Numbered from the stretch's first letter, positions 18,301-27,533 are shown. The stretch: 64,000 nt of DNA from Mucilaginibacter xinganensis (GCF_002257585.1 NZ_CP022743.1:4960001-5024000); one strand, 5' to 3'. Numbers and translations: made by a program. The notes: generated by a model from the sequence alone, not told the origin.

Positions 18301-21300
18301 GGCTGAATTTTTTGTTGGGGTGAATGAAAAAATAAATGTTTTGATGGAGCGGTATAACGCTGCGAGGCTCATTTCGTCCAAATGGATTACTATTGACAAA
18401 GGGCAGCAAAATATAAAAATACCTATTGCAGATACCGACAAGAATGTAGCCGTACAGTTTATGATGATTTACCAGAACAGGCTATACAGCAGTTATCAAA
18501 AAATCTTTATTTCGGACCCTGATCAAAACTTAAAGATCAGCTTCCTGACCTTCCGCAATAAGCTGCAGCCGGGCGAAAAGGAACAATGGAAACTGCGCAT
18601 AACTAACGGGGCGAATGAAAAACAAGCAGCCGAACTGCTGGCTGAACTGTATGATGCATCATTAAATGATATCGCCCCTGCGCAAAACTGGACAGCAAAA
18701 TTGGATCAGCAGGAAAACTACCAGCCCAATTATTTTGCCTGGAACAGCTACGATTTTTTAAACGCAGCAGAAACCTATCCTTTAATGAGCAGTAACCGTT
18801 ACTTTACCCCACTTACCCGTGATTATGAAAGGTTAAACCTATTTGGATACAGCTATTATGGCGGCTATAATAACGGGTATAGCGAATATCTGCAAAAAGC
18901 AAAGAAAAACGCGGTGAATGCGGTTAACGATAAACGGCTGGAGGCAGAATACCTGCAAAACGCCGTAAAGGTTAAAAGCGGCTATGTTGTTAGCGGCAGG
19001 ATTAAGGATGCCAAAGACGGATTGGCCTTACCCGGTGTTATTGTTGCCATAAAAGGCTTTAACATTGCTACTACAACCAATACCTATGGCTATTTTAAAA
19101 TAAAGGTGCCAGTTAACGGCAAACTGGCATTTAGCTTTTTGGGCTATCTGCCCAAGGAACTGGCTACCACCAAAAGCGAAAACGTAACGGTAAAGCTGGA
19201 GGCCGATAAAAACAGCTTAAACGAAGTGGTAGTTATGGGTTATGGCACACAAAAAAGATCTGTTTCGTTCTCTGCATCTGTTGTATCGATAAGAGGAAAT
19301 TCCAGCGGATATTTAAATACAGAATTGGCTGGTGTAGCTGCAGGGGTACAGGTAATGGCTGATTCCAGTATGGCAGTTGCTGCCGATAAAGAGACATTGA
19401 GGGAGCTTTCCATTCCAAAACCAGGTTCTGCCAAACCCATTACCATCCGCAAAAACTTTAACGAAACTGCATTCTTTTACCCGCAGCTACTTACAAATGA
19501 AAAAGGGGAGATCCTGGTTGAATTTACCATTCCTGAATCGTTGACCAAATGGCGTTTTAAAGCATTGGCCCATACCAAACAGCTGCAAACCGGCTATATT
19601 GAAAATGAAGTTGTTACCCAAAAACAACTGAACATCAGCGCCAATATGCCCCGCTTTTTTCGGGAGGGTGATACCATTGAAGTATCGGCCCGGTTGGCTA
19701 ATTTAACAGAGAAGACATTAAAAGGCACTGTTAAAATGCAGCTTTTTAATGGCCTGAGTATGCAGCCGGTAAATTTATTTGCAAATCAAACAGATGCAGC
19801 GCAGCAATTTGAAATTGCAGGCAGCACCAATAAGGCGGTTACTTTTCGTTTGGCTATTCCCGCCGGATTGGACGCACTGACCTATCGCCTCACTGCTGAT
19901 GCCGGACAATTTACCGATGGCGAAGAGAATACCCTGCCGGTACTGCCCAACCGGATGCTGGTTACTGAATCAATGCCGATGATGGTGCGCGCCGGGCAAA
20001 CCCGCAATTTTACTTTTGATAGGCTTGTAAATCAAACCAGCACGACGCTGCAGAACAAAACCTTAACACTGGAGTACACGCAAAACCCAGCCTGGTATGC
20101 AGTGCAGGCATTGCCCTATATGATGGAGTTTCCGTATGAGTGTTCAGAGCAAACGTTTAGCAGGTACTACGCAAATAGTTTAGCGGCCAGCCTGGTTAAC
20201 AGGCTACCGGCCATTAAACAGGTGTTTAATCAATGGAAAAGCACAAACAGCACTGAACTGCTCTCAAACCTGGAAAAGAACCAGGAACTGAAGGCTACAC
20301 TGCTTGAAGAAACTCCCTGGCTGCAGGATGCCGCAAATGAATCAGAACAGAAAAAAAGAATAGCCCTTTTGTTCGACCTTAATAAAATGAGCGATGAACT
20401 ACAGACTAATTTGGATAAACTGCAAAAAATGCAATTGCCTGATGGTGGTTTCCCATGGTTTGGCGGCGACAGGTCTGACCGTTTTATAACACAGCACATT
20501 TTGCAGGGAATTGGCGAGTTGGAACATTTAAATAGTAATAACGACAAGAACCTGGAGGCAATAGCGAACAACGCACTAAAATATGCGGATGAGCACTTAA
20601 TAGTAACTGATAAACAGCAAAATAAAAACAAAGGCTATGCAACCCGGCAGCTTGATGCCATAGAGATCCAGGCCTGGTTTACCCGCAGCTACTTTTTAAA
20701 CAAACCTGTAAGCAACGCCATGCAAAAGCTGCTGAATGATTACCTAACCCGCGCATCGGATCAATGGACGCATCAAAATGTTTATGAGCAGGGAATGATT
20801 GCCTTAACCATGCAGCGGTATAAAAAGGCCAATATAACTATGCAGATAACGCGTTCCATTCTGGAAACCGCACAACAAAGTAACGACCTGGGGATGTATT
20901 GGGCAAAAAACCAGCGCGGTTATTACTGGTACCAGGACCCTGTAGCAACGCAGAGCCTAATGATTGAATTGTTTACAGAAGCAGGCAATAACACCAAAGC
21001 GGTTGACGAAATGAAGATCTGGCTGCTGCGCAATAAACAAACCAACAACTGGAAAACCACCACCGCTACCGCTGCAGCCTGTTACGCTTTGTTATTAAAG
21101 GAAAATGATCTGCTCGCAGCTAACGGTGCATCAGTCATAAAACTTGATGGAAAGGCACTGGATGAATTAAAGCCCGCCATCAAAGCAGATGCCGGAACAG
21201 GCTACCTGAAAACCAACTGGGTTGATGAGCAGGTTAAACCCGCTTTGGGAAACGTCGAAATAAAAAACAACAGCACCAATATCAGCTGGGGTGCACTGCA

Positions 21301-21769
21301 CTGGCAGTATCTCGAAAATTTAGATAAGATAACATCTGCACAAACAAACATACAGCTGGAACGGAAATACTTTATCCAAAAACAGACCGGCGCCGGGACC
21401 GTATTGATTGCCATTGATGCTGCTCACAAGCCTAAAACCGGCGACTTGCTAAAAGTGGTAGTGAACCTGAAAGCCGACCGCGATTTTGAATATGTGCAGT
21501 TGAAAGATCTGCGGCCCTCAGGCACCGAACCCTTGGAAGCCTTATCTGCTTATAAATACCAGGACGGCTTATATTATTACCAGGTTACTAAAGATGTGTC
21601 CACCAATTTCTTTATCAGCTACCTTGCTAAAGGCAGCTATGTATTTGAATACCAACTGCGGGTAGCCCAGCCGGGCGATTTCTCAACCGGTATAACCACG
21701 GTACAAAGTGTGTACGCACCTGAATTTAATGCCCACTCAAACGGCGGCAGAATAACTATAAAGCCTTGA
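15338..21769 (+). CDS. Alpha-2-macroglobulin-like protein with inserted TonB-plug-like segment
   Basis: A giant exported protein of 2143 residues with a signal peptide (KYLSVVCFVVCFTAVNAQ). The middle has macroglobulin MG domains; the MG2 hallmark YRPGQTIYFKGL is near 603. The C-terminal half has the alpha-2-macroglobulin core (TIPESLTKWRFKALAHT), the thioester motif C-S-E-Q with C1602 in PYECSEQTFSRYYA, and an alpha/alpha toroid (LPDGGFPWFGG). Near the usual bait position, a carboxypeptidase-regulatory domain (about 1211-1290) and a SusC-like LNEVVVMGYGTQKRS stretch (about 1294) are inserted. It probably traps or inhibits foreign proteases at the cell surface. No penicillin-binding partner is adjacent. 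Confidence 0.88.
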   Translation: MTILPFKTLKYLSVVCFVVCFTAVNAQVKYERLGFRIDSLANVGLPKSALKEVDRLDAMARADKNAPQQIRAVIYRMTFQSYLEEDALVAIISRLKADIAQAKFPVQPVLQSLLAETYWKYYQQNRYKFNQRSRLLQADTDFTKWDLQTIIAETGNLYGLSLADAKREQDTPLAMLNGVLDGDTSTRYLRPTLYDLLVQRALDFYLTDEPGLTRPKLPFLLNDPALFGDSRGFINLTINTTDTASTWYQGIKYLQQATAFHLQANQQEALADIDLQRLKFLYSKASVPNKDSLYLAALDKTAKTFADNPISSEALVLQGTYYKEQDSLKTAYNYFKKAEGAYPESLGGKNAAALIENIKAKEISAKVEEVNIPNKPILALLTYRNLTSAGIAIYRLSEDQLKKYNTLSTTPDVNYADITKRKFNFLRTLKPTKTDEINWADAGDYRTHSFEFKIAALAPGNYVLIARDKASNDESLTEMTEFKISALAFNLRANPDGTDEVRVMERETGKPLSGVQINLTGRTYTYNATLKKSEWNETSESGTSNKEGQYLAKKITSNNNVSISLQIKGDTLRNDNKRFEGANEPDNYDDPEDKTILFTDRQIYRPGQTIYFKGLQIQTFKGKSKIITDKELNVDFKDVNDKTVSSLKLKTNEFGTVTGSFIIPQAMLNGDVELETEYGSISVKVEEYKRPTFQVTFLPVKESYKINDTVAVKGTVMAFSGYGLSQAKVAYHITRSQNRIFDNYNYSGRNRYNYNPVIAEIKTDTLITDNQGNYTIKFRAIAGESPGRGTEIYNYNLSADVTDASGETHSAQTMVTVGNNDIIIVNDLPFQLLTKGPIKMGVKINNLNGQPQKGVVTVEVYPLQNIDHPFNKRLWEKPDQHIMSKTDFENDFPFYAYANEDEVAKWPRLARIANYSLKINADTAGIIDMGELRKQQPGTYRVIISAHNEKGDTTLVTKYVNLVGAEAKPASFNNWVIPVVNAVKPGEKAEFFVGVNEKINVLMERYNAARLISSKWITIDKGQQNIKIPIADTDKNVAVQFMMIYQNRLYSSYQKIFISDPDQNLKISFLTFRNKLQPGEKEQWKLRITNGANEKQAAELLAELYDASLNDIAPAQNWTAKLDQQENYQPNYFAWNSYDFLNAAETYPLMSSNRYFTPLTRDYERLNLFGYSYYGGYNNGYSEYLQKAKKNAVNAVNDKRLEAEYLQNAVKVKSGYVVSGRIKDAKDGLALPGVIVAIKGFNIATTTNTYGYFKIKVPVNGKLAFSFLGYLPKELATTKSENVTVKLEADKNSLNEVVVMGYGTQKRSVSFSASVVSIRGNSSGYLNTELAGVAAGVQVMADSSMAVAADKETLRELSIPKPGSAKPITIRKNFNETAFFYPQLLTNEKGEILVEFTIPESLTKWRFKALAHTKQLQTGYIENEVVTQKQLNISANMPRFFREGDTIEVSARLANLTEKTLKGTVKMQLFNGLSMQPVNLFANQTDAAQQFEIAGSTNKAVTFRLAIPAGLDALTYRLTADAGQFTDGEENTLPVLPNRMLVTESMPMMVRAGQTRNFTFDRLVNQTSTTLQNKTLTLEYTQNPAWYAVQALPYMMEFPYECSEQTFSRYYANSLAASLVNRLPAIKQVFNQWKSTNSTELLSNLEKNQELKATLLEETPWLQDAANESEQKKRIALLFDLNKMSDELQTNLDKLQKMQLPDGGFPWFGGDRSDRFITQHILQGIGELEHLNSNNDKNLEAIANNALKYADEHLIVTDKQQNKNKGYATRQLDAIEIQAWFTRSYFLNKPVSNAMQKLLNDYLTRASDQWTHQNVYEQGMIALTMQRYKKANITMQITRSILETAQQSNDLGMYWAKNQRGYYWYQDPVATQSLMIELFTEAGNNTKAVDEMKIWLLRNKQTNNWKTTTATAAACYALLLKENDLLAANGASVIKLDGKALDELKPAIKADAGTGYLKTNWVDEQVKPALGNVEIKNNSTNISWGALHWQYLENLDKITSAQTNIQLERKYFIQKQTGAGTVLIAIDAAHKPKTGDLLKVVVNLKADRDFEYVQLKDLRPSGTEPLEALSAYKYQDGLYYYQVTKDVSTNFFISYLAKGSYVFEYQLRVAQPGDFSTGITTVQSVYAPEFNAHSNGGRITIKP

Positions 21770-21777
21770 CATGGTAT

Positions 21778-21815
21778 AAAGAAGGCGTTTGAACTACCCG
21801 AAACGCCTTCTTTTA
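21778..21815 (+). terminator. Terminator of the macroglobulin gene
   Basis: AAAGAAGGCGTTT (21778-21790) pairs perfectly with AAACGCCTTCTTT (21801-21813) across a 10-nt loop, ending in T's. Confidence 0.92.
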
Positions 21816-22025
21816 GCAGCCGTAATAACACTGAATTTGATACGTAAAACTACGCATTATTTTTAAGCACCACCCGCAAACAGGTTCATTTATAACTGAT
21901 AATGAATTTGTTGTGAAATTACTGATTGCAAAATTATTTAGCAGTACTTCTTGCACTAATTGAAATAGTAACTTATATATATTAGTTTTATTGCAACTTT
22001 TATTAACCCTGATTATTTAAACAAA

Positions 22026-22451
22026 ATGGAAAAACCAAAGGCTCCTGTTCACCTTACCGGTAAGGAAGGTGAAGAATTCGATTTAGATTTATCTGCAAGC
22101 TGGACAAAAAATCACAGAGACAGGAATCCGCACGAACCGCATTCTCATTTTTTCGGTAAGGAAATATTGGAAAAAATATTGAGTCAGCCGGGATGTGTAG
22201 GTTTGCGTTTTCATCACGCCCACAGCAAATCACATGGTGAGGCTGGTGGCGAAAGACACCTGATAATTACCGGTGTAACAGCAGAAGGACATGACATGCT
22301 GAATACACTCAGCGCCCAAAAGAAATTATCAAAAGCTGAAATGAAAACGGTTACTGCTTTTGACGTGGTAGGACAACAGTCTATGCCATGCCCGGGCTCT
22401 CCCGGCTGCCCTAAAAGTTTAATGTCTGAGCATCCAACAGAGTTATCATAA
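22026..22451 (+). CDS. Hypothetical protein, His-rich, with C-terminal Cys pair
   Basis: I do not recognise this 141-residue protein. It has no signal peptide. The N-terminal half holds many His (NPHEPHSHFF, RFHHAHSKSHGEAGGERH), and the C-terminus has CPGSPGCPK, giving two Cys four residues apart. The His clusters and Cys pair suggest metal or cofactor binding, but that is inference. The core FFGKEILEKILSQPGCVGLRFH and HLIITGVTAEGHDML look like an ordered alpha/beta domain. It lies 9 nt before the 7TM gene and may share its transcript with the signalling genes. Confidence 0.75.
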   Translation: MEKPKAPVHLTGKEGEEFDLDLSASWTKNHRDRNPHEPHSHFFGKEILEKILSQPGCVGLRFHHAHSKSHGEAGGERHLIITGVTAEGHDMLNTLSAQKKLSKAEMKTVTAFDVVGQQSMPCPGSPGCPKSLMSEHPTELS

Positions 22452-22460
22452 AATAATTGT

Positions 22461-23105
22461 ATGTCTGTAACTTACATTTTGTACCTGTCCATTATATCCG
22501 GTTTTTTTCCGGTTATTTCGGCTTTGTACAATTACAGGAATTTGGATAAGACACTGAAAATTGTAGCAGGCTTTTTACTGATCTCGGTATTATTCGATTC
22601 GGGTTTTGAAATAGCAAGCCATTATCATGTCACTAATAATTTCCCGGCAATACATCTATTTATTGTACTAACCCTGGTTTTTTTTGCCGCAATTTACTAC
22701 ACTGCCTTTTTTAGTCCCCTGCTAAAAAAGGCAACTTTAATATTAAGTATATTGGCATTTATGCTGTTAATATTTAACCTGATATTTAATGAGGGGATAT
22801 GGGAATATCCATCCATGTCAAATACGGTGTTAAGCGTATTGCTCATTTTTTTTTCACTGGTGTATTTTTACCAGATATTAACCAGGCAAGAGTTTATACA
22901 TATTGAAAAGCAGGGCTTATTCTGGATAAATGCCGGGGTATTGTTTTATTATTCGGTTAATATATTTTTGTTTATGCTTTTCAGGCGGATCATTAATTCG
23001 CACCAGGAAGATTATTATATAATCCACAATGTAACTAACATTATTGCTAACGTTTTATTTACCGTAGGAATACTTTGCAAGCCCCAACTCCAGAAAACGA
23101 CCTGA
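22461..23105 (+). CDS. Seven-transmembrane protein, probable sensor partner
   Basis: 214 residues, almost all hydrophobic. About seven membrane segments are visible by eye (near 3-25, 35-55, 60-85, 90-110, 120-140, 150-175 and 185-205), with short loops and no soluble domain. It overlaps the histidine kinase gene by 31 nt, so the two products are probably coupled, with this protein acting as the membrane sensor for a kinase that has a single membrane anchor. No family is recognised with certainty. Confidence 0.75.
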   Translation: MSVTYILYLSIISGFFPVISALYNYRNLDKTLKIVAGFLLISVLFDSGFEIASHYHVTNNFPAIHLFIVLTLVFFAAIYYTAFFSPLLKKATLILSILAFMLLIFNLIFNEGIWEYPSMSNTVLSVLLIFFSLVYFYQILTRQEFIHIEKQGLFWINAGVLFYYSVNIFLFMLFRRIINSHQEDYYIIHNVTNIIANVLFTVGILCKPQLQKTT

Positions 23106-23860
23106 TCCCGGTATTAGTTACAGGTACGCTTGTAATTGTAATACTTTTGATTTTTTTATTTTTTTTCGTGATCATCTATCAGCGGAAAATGATCAGGAAC
23201 CAGGTGGAGTTGCGCAAGCTGCATGATGAAAAGCAAACTGATTTACTGAATGCTGTTTTTGAGACCCAGGAAAGCGAGCGAAAGCGGCTGGCCGAAGACC
23301 TGCATGACAGTGTTGGCCAGGTATTATCCGCTATAAAGCTTAACCTGCACCGGCTTGACAAAAGCCCAATTGGCCAAACCAAAGACCCTTTACTGGCTGA
23401 TACCCGCAAGTTAACTGACGAATGTATCCAGGAAATCCGCAACATCATTCATAACGTGTTACCGCCCGTACTTACTGATTACGGATTAAAAGAAGCATTG
23501 GAAGGCCTTTGCTTAAAGATTGAGAAGGGTACCAATGTGCAGGTGGAATATAAGATCCAGCTTGACGAGGTACGGTTACCCCCCGAAATTGAGCTGGCCT
23601 TTTACCGGATAGCCCAGGAGCTGTTTAGCAATGCCATTAAACATTCAGATGCTACCATAATTCATTTAACCGTATCGAAAGACACTGAAGGCCTGGTGAT
23701 GGAATTTAAGGACAATGGTAAGGGATTTAATATAAAAGAGGTTAAACACGGTTTCGGACTTAAAAACCTCGAAAGCCGCGTTCAGCTTATAAATGGGGAG
23801 ATAAATGTATATACTAAACCCAGAAACGGCACCATCACTATTATAAGAGTAATGGGATAA
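23075..23860 (+). CDS. Membrane sensor histidine kinase (NarX/DesK type, HisKA_3)
   Basis: 261 residues: one membrane helix near 10-35, a short coiled linker, the dimerisation/phosphoacceptor segment ESERKRLAEDLHDSVGQ with H77, then a HATPase domain with the N-box ELFSNAIKHSDA and the G-box DNGKGFNIKEVKHGFGLKNL. No ATG precedes the membrane helix in frame. The first usable start is TTG at 23075, inside the end of the 7TM gene. The phosphoacceptor class pairs with NarL-type regulators, and one follows 39 nt downstream. Confidence 0.92.
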   Translation: MQAPTPENDLIPVLVTGTLVIVILLIFLFFFVIIYQRKMIRNQVELRKLHDEKQTDLLNAVFETQESERKRLAEDLHDSVGQVLSAIKLNLHRLDKSPIGQTKDPLLADTRKLTDECIQEIRNIIHNVLPPVLTDYGLKEALEGLCLKIEKGTNVQVEYKIQLDEVRLPPEIELAFYRIAQELFSNAIKHSDATIIHLTVSKDTEGLVMEFKDNGKGFNIKEVKHGFGLKNLESRVQLINGEINVYTKPRNGTITIIRVMG

Positions 23861-23899
23861 TAACTGATTTTAATTATATTTATCGACATTTACTTAATT

Positions 23900-24550
23900 A
23901 TGGGAAGGATCAAACTAGCTATTGCGGATGACCATAAGATTTTCAGGAACGGTTTAAAAGCTACGCTGGAAGACTGTGCCGACTTTGATTTGGTACTTGA
24001 AGCATCAAACGGCAAACAGCTGATGGGGATGCTGAACGATGTTACGCCGGACGTAATATTAATGGATATTAAAATGCCCGAAATGGACGGTATCCAAACC
24101 ACAACCGCAGTTAAACAGAAATACAAAAACATTAAGGTACTTGCGCTTTCCATGTTTAACGAAGACAAGTATATTGTAGATATGATGAAAGCCGGTGCAT
24201 CAGGCTATCTGCTCAAGAATGCGGAACCCGAAGAGATCATTGAGGCTATCTCAACCGTTTATAATAAAGACTATTACTTTAACGAGCATCTTTCCATAAC
24301 CCTGATCAAGCAGCTGGCCGGTAATAACCAGCCCGGTTCCACGCAATCGCTGGCCGACTTTAACGAACGCGAAATTGAGGTGCTGCGCCTGGTATGCCAG
24401 GAGTACTCCAATCAGGAAATTGCGGATAAAATCTGCCTCAGCATCCGTACCGTTGAAGGCTATCGTGCACGATTATTTGAAAAAACACGCTCAAAGAACC
24501 TGGTCGGCCTTGTAATCTTCGCCATTAAGACGGGGATTATCAATGTTTAA
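23900..24550 (+). CDS. NarL/FixJ-family response regulator
   Basis: 216 residues: a receiver domain with acidic pocket IADDHKIF and phosphoacceptor D56 in ILMDIKMPEMDG, Thr/Ser switch in ALSMFNE and Lys in YLLKNAEPEE. A C-terminal LuxR-type helix-turn-helix follows (FNEREIEVLRLVCQEYSNQE, then ICLSIRTVEGYRARL). It is the partner of the histidine kinase just upstream. The target genes are unknown; it may regulate its own operon or the His-rich gene. Confidence 0.95.
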   Translation: MGRIKLAIADDHKIFRNGLKATLEDCADFDLVLEASNGKQLMGMLNDVTPDVILMDIKMPEMDGIQTTTAVKQKYKNIKVLALSMFNEDKYIVDMMKAGASGYLLKNAEPEEIIEAISTVYNKDYYFNEHLSITLIKQLAGNNQPGSTQSLADFNEREIEVLRLVCQEYSNQEIADKICLSIRTVEGYRARLFEKTRSKNLVGLVIFAIKTGIINV

Positions 24551-24559
24551 CACTCTTCC

Positions 24560-26314
24560 TTAAGCTTCCACACTAATCTTCTCCCCTATCTGCTGACGCC
24601 ACATGGCATAGTACAGTCCTTTTTGGGCGATCAGGTCAAGGTGTTTGCCCGATTCAATGATCTTACCTTTTTCAAGCACGTAAATGTTATCGGCATGCAT
24701 AATGGTTGACAAGCGGTGGGCTATCAATATAGTAATGTGATTATCAAGCACCGAAACATCGCGAATGGTTTCTGTGATCTCCTCTTCGGTTATCGAATCA
24801 AGCGATGACGTAGCCTCATCAAACACCAGGATATCCGGTTTGCGTAACAAAGCGCGCGCTATTGACAGGCGCTGCTTCTCCCCTCCCGACACCTTTACCC
24901 CACCCTCGCCAATTACGGTGCTTAAGCCATTATCGGCGCGGGCCATTAGTGTTTGGCAGGCGGCACGTTCCAGCACATCAAGGCATTCCTCATCCGTAGC
25001 GCCGGGGCGCACAAATAACAGGTTCTCCCTGATTGAGCCCGAGAACAGCTGGGTATCCTGAGTTACAAAGCCAATCTTCTCACGCAGCTGGTCGAGGTCA
25101 ATTTCCTTGCTCAGGATGTTGTTATATAAAATATCACCTTCCAGCGGCTGGTACAAGCCTACCAACAGCTTCACCAGCGTGGTTTTTCCTGAACCTGAGG
25201 GGCCAACAAAGGCAATGGTTTCGCCGGTATTGGTTTCAAAGCTGATGTTGTTAAGCGCGTTGCGGTTAGCCGTTAAGTGCTTAAAGCTCACGTTATCAAA
25301 AGTGAGGGTTTTAACCTTTTCAAGTAATACCGGTTTCTCCGGTTTCTTATCTATCGGTGTATTCAGGATTCCCTTAAAGTTGCCCAAAGATACCTCGGCC
25401 TCGCGCCATGACAGGATCACATTACCCAGCTCCTGCAAAGGATTAAACAGAAAGAACGAGTAAAACAGGAAGCTGAAATATTGCCCCGGCGAAATGGTGC
25501 CGTGGAAGATGAGCAGCAGCAACACCACCACCATTACACTGCGCACAAAGTTTACCGTTGTGCCCTGCACAAAGCTCATACTGCGGACATATTTTACCTT
25601 TTTAAGTTCCAGCCCCAGGATCTTGTAAGTGGTATTGTTCAACCTAGCAATTTCCTGTTTCACCAAACCCAAACTCTTAACCAGCTCAATATTCCGTAAC
25701 GACTCCGTAGTGGAGCCGGCAAGGGCTGTGGTTTCTGATACGATGCGCTTTTGGATGGTCTTTATTTTACGGCTCATGGCCATACTCACAAACGTGATGA
25801 TGGGAATAGCAGCGAAATACACCAGTGTAACCTTATAGCTCACATGTACAGAATATACGATCACAAACACCATTCCGATAAGGCTCACGAACAAGATACT
25901 GATGAACGAGGTGATAAACTTTTCGCAATCCAGCCGCACCTTTTGCAATATGCCCAAAGTTTCGCCGCTGCGCTGGTCTTCAAATACCTGGTAGGGTAAC
26001 TCTAAAGAGTGGGTTAACCCGTCGGCGTACATTTCGGCGCCCACCTTTTGGGTAATAATATTGGTGAAATAATCCTGGAAGTTTTTAGCTATACGCGATA
26101 CCATGGCAACGCCTATGGCCATGCTTACCAGTACGATAATGTTGTGGATATACTGATCATAAGCCAGTATGCTGCGTTTTTCAATAACGCCATCAACAAT
26201 GCGGCCGGTGATATAAGGATCAAGCAGGGAAAAGCCGATATTTAAGGCTGCCATAAGCAGTGCAAGTGCAACAACCCAGCGGTGCTTTGACAGGTAGGAT
26301 AATAAGATCTTCAT
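24560..26314 (-). CDS. ABC transporter, fused permease and ATP-binding domains
   Basis: A half-size exporter of 584 residues from the ATG at 26314. A six-helix type I exporter membrane domain (about 1-310) is followed by a nucleotide-binding domain with Walker A FVGPSGSGKTTL, signature KVSGGEKQRLSIARAL, Walker B ILVFDEATSSLDS and the switch His in LIAHRLSTI. It probably forms a homodimer of the MsbA/multidrug type. The substrate is unknown. An ATG at 26368 would add 18 unusual residues, whereas 26314 gives MKILLSYLSKHRW, typical for the family, and lies 20 nt after a -7 element (minus strand TATTTTTG, 26341-26334). Confidence 0.93.
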   Translation of the reverse strand: MKILLSYLSKHRWVVALALLMAALNIGFSLLDPYITGRIVDGVIEKRSILAYDQYIHNIIVLVSMAIGVAMVSRIAKNFQDYFTNIITQKVGAEMYADGLTHSLELPYQVFEDQRSGETLGILQKVRLDCEKFITSFISILFVSLIGMVFVIVYSVHVSYKVTLVYFAAIPIITFVSMAMSRKIKTIQKRIVSETTALAGSTTESLRNIELVKSLGLVKQEIARLNNTTYKILGLELKKVKYVRSMSFVQGTTVNFVRSVMVVVLLLLIFHGTISPGQYFSFLFYSFFLFNPLQELGNVILSWREAEVSLGNFKGILNTPIDKKPEKPVLLEKVKTLTFDNVSFKHLTANRNALNNISFETNTGETIAFVGPSGSGKTTLVKLLVGLYQPLEGDILYNNILSKEIDLDQLREKIGFVTQDTQLFSGSIRENLLFVRPGATDEECLDVLERAACQTLMARADNGLSTVIGEGGVKVSGGEKQRLSIARALLRKPDILVFDEATSSLDSITEEEITETIRDVSVLDNHITILIAHRLSTIMHADNIYVLEKGKIIESGKHLDLIAQKGLYYAMWRQQIGEKISVEA

Positions 26315-26517
26315 TAGTAAGTAACTATTTTTGCAAAAATAAAAAAAGGGAACCGCTAAGCACCTCATTATCCTTAATTTGACATTCAGCGTATTTTAGG
26401 GAATAAGCGGCTTTACCCGACAGACGTACGCCGGACCAACACGAAGAATAGCAATAAAACCAAAAAGCCACCCGCTCAGCAGCAGATGGCCCTTTAATAT
26501 AGTATGGCAATGGCGGA

Positions 26518-27081
26518 TTAAACCGTCATGATATCTTTTTCCTTTGCGTCAGAAAGCACATCAACCTTAATGATGTAGGCATCAGTAAGCTTCTGGATCT
26601 CGGCTTCGCCGGCTTTCATCTCATCTTCCGACACACCTTCAGTTTTCAGCTTCCTGATCTTCTCATTGGCATCCTTGCGGATGTTACGGATCGCTATTTT
26701 ACCGCTTTCAGCTTCAGCTTTTGCCTTTTTGGCAAGATCGCGGCGGCGTTCTTCGGTTAGCGGTGGTACGTTGATGCGGATGATCACCCCGTCATTTTGC
26801 GGGTTAACACCAAGGTTAGCTTCCATAATGGCCTTTTCAATAGCGCTCAGCATCGACTTTTCCCAGGGCTGCACCACAATGGTACGCGCATCGGGCGTGT
26901 TAACGCTGCCCACCTGGCTCAACGGCGTTGGGCTGCCATAGTAATCAACCATTATATCATCAAGCATGGAAGGACTGGCCTTTCCGGCGCGGATCTTTTG
27001 TAACTCGCCGTCGCAATGGTCAATAGCTTTGTCCATGTGTGCTTTGGCGTCTGTGACTTGTTTTTTAATGAGTTCGCTCAT
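26518..27081 (-). CDS. frr: Ribosome recycling factor
   Basis: Splits ribosomes after termination, together with EF-G. 187 residues from the ATG at 27081 (MSELIKKQVTDAKAHMDKAI), the standard RRF length. It contains IRAGKASPSMLDDIMVDYYGS and NVPPLTEERRRDLAKKAK, both conserved. The open frame runs further upstream to 27297, but that part is an unrelated Cys/Arg-rich translation of the intergenic repeat and is left out. The minus strand reads TATTTTTG (27109-27102) just upstream, a full -7 match. Confidence 0.97.
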   Translation of the reverse strand: MSELIKKQVTDAKAHMDKAIDHCDGELQKIRAGKASPSMLDDIMVDYYGSPTPLSQVGSVNTPDARTIVVQPWEKSMLSAIEKAIMEANLGVNPQNDGVIIRINVPPLTEERRRDLAKKAKAEAESGKIAIRNIRKDANEKIRKLKTEGVSEDEMKAGEAEIQKLTDAYIIKVDVLSDAKEKDIMTV

Positions 27082-27245
27082 CGGTTTGTGTGTTTTGCTG
27101 CCAAAAATAATAAAAATTAATGAGTCCGAAAGTCCGGAAATACAGTAATATCCTAAACGTCCGTTGGCGGGCGCTAAACCTGTGGCAGCACTATTAGTTA
27201 AAGGCGCAAATCCCTTGCCATACCACGCAGCTGCATCCCTGTTCC

Positions 27246-27500
27246 TGTTCCGCGGAACAAGTGTGCACAAGCGGAACAGGCGGAACAAGTGGAACAAGAT
27301 TTTTTATTCCGAAATTTACGTTTATGCGAAATTGCGCCAAAAACAGCCTTTTTGCAATTCCGCCGCCTGCATGCGGAACAAGTGGAACAGGTGGAACAAG
27401 ATGGAACAAGATGGAACACGGCTTTTTTACCTTCAAAAAGCCCCTGTTTTTGCCGCTAATCCTGCCCTATGTTTACACTGTGGAACAAAAGTGGAACAGG
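27246..27500. repeat. GGAACA word-array region
   Basis: Three clusters of 9-10 nt words of the type GTGGAACAA lie at about 27253-27297, 27373-27419 and 27481-27500. The first is preceded by inverted TGTTCC words, which make the 14-nt palindrome TGTTCCGCGGAACA (27246-27259). All frames here give low-complexity translations rich in Cys, Trp or Gly, so it is not coding. It occupies most of the gap between frr and vsr at the left edge of the accessory island. Confidence 0.7.
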
Positions 27501-27533
27501 TTTATTTGGTTTTTTGAGGGGCATGGGAAACTA

